Source: Chloroflexota bacterium (lineage in GTDB: Bacteria; Chloroflexota; Dehalococcoidia; GIF9; UBA5629). From it: a stretch of DNA of 11,410 nucleotides. Within the stretch, counting starts at the first letter, position 1. Each line of letters begins with the position of its first letter. The translations under genes were made by a program, and so were the position numbers. Below the pieces are notes generated by a model. It ran no database searches. It was not told where the DNA came from and saw only the letters and a list, made by a program, of their open reading frames with translations. Where the stretch lies: contig JAPLHL010000049.1 in NCBI GenBank assembly GCA_026389655.1, forward strand, positions 1 to 11,410, in the 5' to 3' direction. This document shows positions 7,448 through 11,410 of this stretch, piece by piece.

Positions 7448-7471
7448 CGATTGCCGTTATATGCGCAATCG
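7448..7471. promoter_or_regulatory. Inverted repeat CGATTGC-N10-GCAATCG, possible operator
   Basis: CGATTGC (7448-7454) and GCAATCG (7465-7471) form perfect 7-bp arms around a 10-base centre. The arm spacing is about two helical turns, as expected for a dimeric regulator site. It lies between the candidate promoters of gene 3 and pyrG. A chance hairpin is the alternative. Confidence 0.3.
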
Positions 7472-7545
7472 CTTTATTGGTACTTAGCCCTAAGTTTTTC
7501 TCTACCGGAATATGGATTTGGGAATTTGTAAATTATCGCATTGAC

Positions 7546-7575
7546 TTGACAGGTACAAATCTATATTACTATAAT
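7546..7575 (+). promoter_or_regulatory. Sigma-70 promoter for pyrG
   Basis: A consensus -35 TTGACA (7546-7551) and a consensus -10 TATAAT (7570-7575) are separated by 18 bases, in an AT-rich setting upstream of pyrG. Transcription should start near 7582, leaving a leader of about 190 bases. The predicted initial bases are not the G-run followed by C that underlies CTP-dependent reiterative transcription at Bacillus subtilis pyrG. Confidence 0.75.
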
Positions 7576-7635
7576 TACTTATTACTTCAAATTGGCCTGG
7601 GATTCCGGCAAGTTCAAATCTTCCGCAATGTACAA

Positions 7636-7647
7636 TAATCCGGATTA
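7636..7647. promoter_or_regulatory. 12-bp palindrome TAATCCGGATTA in the pyrG leader
   Basis: TAATCCGGATTA is a perfect palindrome about 55 bases downstream of the predicted pyrG transcription start. It could be a roadblock-type operator. No regulator can be named and a chance occurrence is possible. Confidence 0.25.
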
Positions 7648-7740
7648 ATATAATAGCTGACAATATAAGTTGTTATAGCTTGATGTATTTCAGAGGATTG
7701 GAACTTGATACTGCACACGTAGAATGCGGGGTGAAGATTA

Positions 7741-7779
7741 ATGATCATCTCTCTCAGAACTGTTAATCATTATGGCTAA
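7741..7779 (+). CDS. Putative 12-residue leader ORF overlapping the pyrG start
   Basis: An ATG at 7741 is preceded by GGGGTGAAG (7729-7737), the best Shine-Dalgarno-like sequence in the region. The ORF reads [12 protein letters not shown] and stops with TAA at 7777-7779, overlapping the first codons of pyrG in a different frame. pyrG itself has no good ribosome binding site before its ATG at 7772, so translation of the leader could deliver ribosomes to pyrG by coupling. A 7-bp complementary pair (TAATGAT 7739-7745, ATCATTA 7766-7772) covers both start codons. The peptide resembles no known protein, and a coincidental ORF remains possible. Confidence 0.4.
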   Translation: MIISLRTVNHYG

Positions 7780-9403
7780 ATATATATTTGTGACGGGTGG
7801 CGTTGTAAGCTCAGTTGGCAAAGGCATCGCCGTAGCATCGATCGGCCGTATATTAAAAAGCCGTGACGTTTCCGTATCTGTCCAGAAATTGGATCCTTAT
7901 CTAAACGTGGACCCGGGTACAATGTCGCCCTATCAGCATGGTGAAGTCTTTGTTACTACAGACGGCGCCGAGACTGATCTCGACCTGGGTCATTACGAGC
8001 GTTTTATTGACTTGAACTTGACCTCGGCCTCCAATGTGACCTCGGGCCAGATTTACTCTTCTGTGATCGCGGGCGAAAGGCGCGGGGATTACCTGGGAGG
8101 CACAATCCAGGTGATACCGCATGTGACCAATGAAATCAAGCGCCGCATACGCGAGGTGGCGCAAATATCCAATGCCCAGGTTGTAATCGTAGAGGTGGGA
8201 GGCACGGTGGGCGATATCGAAAGCCAACCGTTCCTGGAAGCCATCCGGCAATTACGCAACGAAGTGGGAAGGGACAATGTACTTTATATCCATGTTACGT
8301 ATTTGCCTTATATCGCTACTACCAAGGAACTTAAGACCAAACCCACACAGCATAGCGTTAATGAGTTGAGGCGTATCGGTATCCAGCCCGATGTCATACT
8401 CTGCCGTTCGGACTACCCGATTTCACAGGGGTTGCGCGATAAGATATCGCTTTTCTGCGACGTGGACAAAGAAGCAGTAATCCCGATGGTAACGGCTGAG
8501 ACAATCTATGAAGTCCCATTAATCCTTGAGGAATTCGGGATAAGCAATTTTATTATCAGCCGTATGCGGCTTAACGCCACTAAAGCAGACCTGGCTGAGT
8601 GGCGGTTAATGGTCAACAGGATGAAAACCCCCAAGGAGAGTATCAATATCGCCCTTGTAGGCAAGTATGTTGAACTTGAAGACGCCTATTACTCGGTACG
8701 TGAATCACTCTGCCATGCGGCCCTGTATCACGATCGCACCGTCAATATCGTCTGGGTGCAATCCGAAGACATCGAGAAGGGTATGCATGATAACTTGTTC
8801 AGCTCGGTCCACGGCATTATCGTACCGGGCGGCTTCGGTAACCGCGGTATCGAAGGTATGATCACTGCAGCCTCGTATGCCCGGCATAATAATATACCCT
8901 ACCTGGGGCTTTGCCTGGGTATGCAGGTAATGGATATAGAATTCGGCAGGTACGCCCTGGGTAACAAGACTGCCAATTCGACCGAGTTTGACAGCAATAC
9001 CAATTGCCCTGTAATCGACCTTATGCCGGAGCAGCGTGCCATTGATTGCAAAGGAGGCACCATGCGTTTGGGGGCATATCCCTGCGAGCTGGTACCCGGC
9101 ACCAAGGCCGCCGAGGCCTATGGGGAAAAGCTGGTCCATGAGCGCCACCGCCACCGCTATGAGTTTAACAATGACTACCGCGATGTTTTCGAGAAGAAAG
9201 GTATAGTTTTCAGCGGCCGTTCGCCGGATGACAGGCTGGTGGAGATAACTGAAATCCGGGACCACCCATGGATGTTGGGCTGTCAGTTCCACCCGGAGTT
9301 CCGCTCCCGCCCCAACCGCCCGCATCCGCTATTTGTAAGTTTCATCGGTGCTGCCAAGGAGACCCTGGTAGAGGGTACTCAGGTCACTCTCCCCATAAAA
9401 TGA
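7772..9403 (+). CDS. pyrG: CTP synthase (glutamine-hydrolysing)
   Basis: The enzyme converts UTP to CTP using ATP and glutamine in the cytoplasm, the last step of pyrimidine nucleotide synthesis. The N-terminal amidoligase domain opens with the classical [12 protein letters not shown], followed by GKG (K17) for ATP binding, [20 protein letters not shown] (41-60), [12 protein letters not shown] with D71, and [11 protein letters not shown] with E141 for Mg2+. The C-terminal class I glutaminase domain shows PGGFGNRG (352-359), the nucleophile C381 in LGLCLGMQ, and H507/E509 in CQFHPEF. The length of 543 residues is normal. The start at 7772 gives the expected N-terminus; the in-frame stop at 7742 and the lack of an upstream ATG, GTG or TTG support it. 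The ribosome binding site is poor. The transaldolase gene follows 51 bases downstream, probably in the same transcript. Confidence 0.98.
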   Translation: MAKYIFVTGGVVSSVGKGIAVASIGRILKSRDVSVSVQKLDPYLNVDPGTMSPYQHGEVFVTTDGAETDLDLGHYERFIDLNLTSASNVTSGQIYSSVIAGERRGDYLGGTIQVIPHVTNEIKRRIREVAQISNAQVVIVEVGGTVGDIESQPFLEAIRQLRNEVGRDNVLYIHVTYLPYIATTKELKTKPTQHSVNELRRIGIQPDVILCRSDYPISQGLRDKISLFCDVDKEAVIPMVTAETIYEVPLILEEFGISNFIISRMRLNATKADLAEWRLMVNRMKTPKESINIALVGKYVELEDAYYSVRESLCHAALYHDRTVNIVWVQSEDIEKGMHDNLFSSVHGIIVPGGFGNRGIEGMITAASYARHNNIPYLGLCLGMQVMDIEFGRYALGNKTANSTEFDSNTNCPVIDLMPEQRAIDCKGGTMRLGAYPCELVPGTKAAEAYGEKLVHERHRHRYEFNNDYRDVFEKKGIVFSGRSPDDRLVEITEIRDHPWMLGCQFHPEFRSRPNRPHPLFVSFIGAAKETLVEGTQVTLPIK

Positions 9404-9454
9404 TACTAACAGGCAGCCCGTCTAAAATTAAAATATCTTCCGCAGGAGAAGTAT

Positions 9455-10120
9455 ATGCGCCTATTTCTTGATACGGCAAACATAGAACATATTAAACACG
9501 GCGCCAGGCTGGGAGTCATAAGCGGTGTGACCACTAACCCCAGTCTCGTGTCAAAAGAAGGCAAGGTCAACTATAAGAAACTGGTCCAGGAGATCTGCTC
9601 GATCATACCGGGACCCGTCTCCACGGAGGTAATCAGCCAGGACGTGGCAGGCATGGTCTCGGAGGCACGGGAAATCGCTAAATGGGCTAAAAATGTAGTA
9701 GTCAAAATACCCGCCGGCCTCGAGGGCACGGAAGCTACGCATGTCCTGGCCAAAGAGGGCATCAAGGTAAACTATACCCTGTGCTTCTCAGTTAACCAGG
9801 CGTTGATGGCTGCGCTGGCAGGCGCCGCCTACGTAAGCCCCTTCGTCGGCAGGCTGGATGATATAGGCGAGGATGGGATGCTGCTGATCAGGGACATACT
9901 ACAGGTTTACCGCCAGTTTCCGGATATCAAGACCGAAGTGATAGCTGCAAGCATACGACACCCCCAGCATTGCCTTGAAGCAGCCAAGGCTGGCTCCCAC
10001 ATTGCCACAGTGCCATACAACGTCCTGCTGCAAATGGCGAAACACCCGATGACAGAGACAGGCTGCGCCAGGTTCATGGCAGACTGGCAAAAGGTCATGG
10101 GCGACGTTAAAAATATATGA
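9455..10120 (+). CDS. tal: TalC/FSA-family transaldolase
   Basis: This is a small (221-residue) class I aldolase-fold enzyme of the TalC/fructose-6-phosphate aldolase family. It forms a Schiff base through K84 in VVVKIP. The motifs LDTAN (5-9), GVTTNPSL (24-31), [11 protein letters not shown] (128-138) and [10 protein letters not shown] are typical. Two active-site positions separate transaldolases from fructose-6-phosphate aldolases. Here E58 (VSTEV) takes the place of the aldolase Gln, and F130 (SPFVGR) the place of its Tyr. Both point to transaldolase activity in the non-oxidative pentose phosphate pathway, which supplies ribose for nucleotides. AGGAG at 9444-9448, six bases before the ATG, supports the start. 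It lies between pyrG and rho, a neighbourhood also seen in Firmicutes. Confidence 0.92.
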   Translation: MRLFLDTANIEHIKHGARLGVISGVTTNPSLVSKEGKVNYKKLVQEICSIIPGPVSTEVISQDVAGMVSEAREIAKWAKNVVVKIPAGLEGTEATHVLAKEGIKVNYTLCFSVNQALMAALAGAAYVSPFVGRLDDIGEDGMLLIRDILQVYRQFPDIKTEVIAASIRHPQHCLEAAKAGSHIATVPYNVLLQMAKHPMTETGCARFMADWQKVMGDVKNI

Positions 10121-10153
10121 TGAAACATGAATATAAGGGACATCCCATTTACA

Positions 10154-10241
10154 TGTCATTGCGAGGAGCCGCAGGCGACGTGGCAATCTACTGGCCTCTG
10201 TGGATCATGCAGCAGATTGCTTCGCTACGCCCGCAATGACA
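10154..10241. repeat. MITE-like palindromic repeat with TGTCATTGCG termini
   Basis: TGTCATTGCG (10154-10163) and CGCAATGACA (10232-10241) are perfect 10-bp terminal inverted repeats of an 88-base element. Further inside, GGCAATCT (10182-10189) and AGATTGC (10214-10220) are also complementary, so the whole unit can fold on itself. Elements of this type (CATTGCGAGGAGC...GCAATGAC) are dispersed in many bacterial genomes, often in intergenic positions. Here it separates the transaldolase gene from rho and may insulate or attenuate read-through. It carries no T-run typical of an intrinsic terminator and codes for no protein. Confidence 0.8.
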
Positions 10242-10274
10242 GTTTAATAACTATTCGTTTGAGGTGAAACCATG

Positions 10275-11410
10275 ATGAATTTAACAGAACTCGAATTGAA
10301 AACTACTGAGGAGTTGATGGCCCTGGCCAAAACCCAGGGAATAGAAAACTTCGCTGACTTGAGCAGGGAAGAATTGCTGACCAAGCTTCAGGCTTTTGTG
10401 GCCCCACCTGAACCACAGGTAGGCTTCTATATGAGCCTGGGAGGAATACTTGAGATCATGGACGAGGGCTACGGGTTTCTCAGGCAGGAAAGCCTGCTGC
10501 CCGGTCCCAACGACGTCTATATCTCCAACTCACAAATAAGGCGCTTCGGCCTGCGCAACGGCGATACAGTGATAGGACAGGCCCGGCCACCCAAAGAGGG
10601 TGAGAAATACTGCAGCCTGCTGCGTGTTGAGACCGTCAATGGGTTGGATGCCGACCAGTCCAAGGGCCGCCCTCACTTCGGGCAGCTTACCCCCATCTTC
10701 CCCGACAAGATGTTCGACCTCGAGAGCAATCCGAAGAACCTGTCGGCCAGGTTGATCAACCTGGTAGCCCCAATTGGCCGCGGGCAGCGCGGGCTGATCG
10801 TATCCCCACCAAAAGCCGGCAAGACATTATTACTTAAGAACATTGCCAACGCTATCTCAGCCAAATATCCCGACGTCCACCTCATGGTTGCACTAATCGG
10901 CGAGCGCCCTGAAGAAGTCACCGACATGAAAAGGTCGGTCAAAGGCGAGGTAGTCGCCTCCACCTTTGATGAGCCGGTGGAGAATCACACGCGCGTGGCC
11001 GAGCTTGCGCTTGAGAGAGCCAAGAGGTTGGCCGAAATAGGCAAGGACGTAGTCATCCTGCTGGATGGAATTACACGCCTGACACGCTCTTACAATCTTG
11101 CCATGCCTCCCAGCGGGCGCACACTTTCGGGCGGCATTGACTCGGTAGCCCTCTATCCGCCAAAACGCTTTTTCGGCGCTGCCAGGAACATCGAGGAGGG
11201 CGGCAGCCTTACCATACTCGCCACCTGCCTGGTAGATACAGGCAGCCGCATGGATGACCTCATTTATGAAGAATTCAAAGGTACCGGTAATATGGAGTTG
11301 CACCTTGACCGCAGGATGGCCGAAAAACGCATTTTCCCCGCCATTGACAAAGACACTGAGATTATTCCCTTCATGCAGAAGAAAGGGATTGAAGTCAAAA
11401 CCCACGAAGA
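10275..11410 (+). CDS. rho: Transcription termination factor Rho (3' end cut by window)
   Basis: This is a hexameric RNA-dependent ATPase/helicase that ends transcription. The N-terminal helical domain begins MNLTELE. It is followed by the cold-shock/OB RNA-binding domain ([23 protein letters not shown]). The ATPase core carries the P-loop PPKAGKT (residues 178-184, K183), Walker B VVILLD (D264), the Q-loop LSGGID, and the R-loop KGTGNMEL. Two start codons in tandem (10272 and 10275) follow GAGGTG at 10261-10266; 10275 gives the usual N-terminus and better spacing. The reading is open to the window end, about 378 residues in. After EKRIFPAID the sequence departs from the SGTR segment that normally holds the arginine finger (from 11349). 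This may be an insertion, real divergence or an assembly problem. The spacer to the transaldolase gene contains a palindromic repeat, so co-transcription is uncertain. Confidence 0.93.
   Translation, partial: MNLTELELKTTEELMALAKTQGIENFADLSREELLTKLQAFVAPPEPQVGFYMSLGGILEIMDEGYGFLRQESLLPGPNDVYISNSQIRRFGLRNGDTVIGQARPPKEGEKYCSLLRVETVNGLDADQSKGRPHFGQLTPIFPDKMFDLESNPKNLSARLINLVAPIGRGQRGLIVSPPKAGKTLLLKNIANAISAKYPDVHLMVALIGERPEEVTDMKRSVKGEVVASTFDEPVENHTRVAELALERAKRLAEIGKDVVILLDGITRLTRSYNLAMPPSGRTLSGGIDSVALYPPKRFFGAARNIEEGGSLTILATCLVDTGSRMDDLIYEEFKGTGNMELHLDRRMAEKRIFPAIDKDTEIIPFMQKKGIEVKTHE

Larger units (their letters stand above)
7393..7771. other. Divergent intergenic region between gene 3 and pyrG
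   Basis: This 379-base AT-rich region separates the leftward oligosaccharyltransferase gene from the rightward pyrG block. It holds a candidate -10 box for gene 3, a 7-bp inverted repeat at 7448-7471, a strong promoter facing pyrG at 7546-7575, a 12-bp palindrome at 7636-7647, and a short leader ORF at the pyrG start. No tRNA, known riboswitch or intrinsic terminator could be recognised by eye. Confidence 0.7.

Noticed and set aside
7576..7600. B. subtilis-type CTP-sensing by reiterative transcription at pyrG
   Set aside because: The predicted initial transcript bases lack the G-run followed by C, and no intrinsic attenuator with a T-run is visible in the leader.
7683..7766. 27-codon ORF in the pyrG leader ending five bases before pyrG
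   Set aside because: It has no ribosome binding site and overlaps the better supported 12-codon leader ORF, so it was not listed as a gene.
8705..9325. 206-codon open frame antisense to pyrG
   Set aside because: It lies wholly inside the well-conserved pyrG gene, has no ribosome binding site and resembles no family; it is a frame shadow.
10893..11405. 170-codon open frame antisense to rho
   Set aside because: The opposite strand encodes clear Rho motifs through most of this range, so this frame is a by-product of that codon use.

Overview
The window comes from a bacterium, because it carries a Rho factor, and it combines an archaeal-looking protein N-glycosylation enzyme family with a conserved bacterial housekeeping block. 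The base composition, the pyrG-transaldolase-rho order, the palindromic intergenic repeat starting TGTCATTGCG and the archaeal-type STT3 proteins together suggest a Chloroflexota (Dehalococcoidia-like) genome. That assignment is inference and rests on no database search.

Region 1 (1-7392) holds three full-length paralogous STT3/AglB-type oligosaccharyltransferases of 779, 778 and 783 residues. The first two point rightward and the third points leftward, convergent with the second. All three keep the metal-binding Asp of the first loop (D-A-Y-[YF]-Y-M-R), the archaeal-style D-x-H of the second motif, the loop-5 Glu and the Arg after TM11. They differ at the acceptor-recognition site: WWDYG in gene 1, WPDYG in gene 2 and WWDTG in gene 3. 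The loop-5 motif also differs: TIAE, VVGE and TNNE. They look like a duplicated and diverging set with different acceptor preferences. No glycosyltransferase or lipid-carrier gene lies in the window. Genes 1 and 2 are separated by a 298-bp spacer that contains a composite inverted-repeat element. Genes 2 and 3 share a convergent hairpin.

Region 2 (7393-7771) is a divergent intergenic region. It contains a near-perfect sigma-70 promoter for pyrG, a leader of about 190 nt, two small palindromes, and a short leader ORF with a good ribosome binding site that overlaps the pyrG start. pyrG itself has no good ribosome binding site.

Region 3 (7772-11410) holds pyrG (CTP synthase), a TalC/FSA-family transaldolase and a rho gene cut by the window end, all rightward. 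A MITE-like palindromic repeat lies between the transaldolase gene and rho. Just before the window end the Rho reading departs from the normally invariant SGTR arginine-finger segment.

The best candidate for something undescribed is the cluster of three oligosaccharyltransferases in a bacterium with non-canonical WPDYG and WWDTG catalytic-domain motifs.
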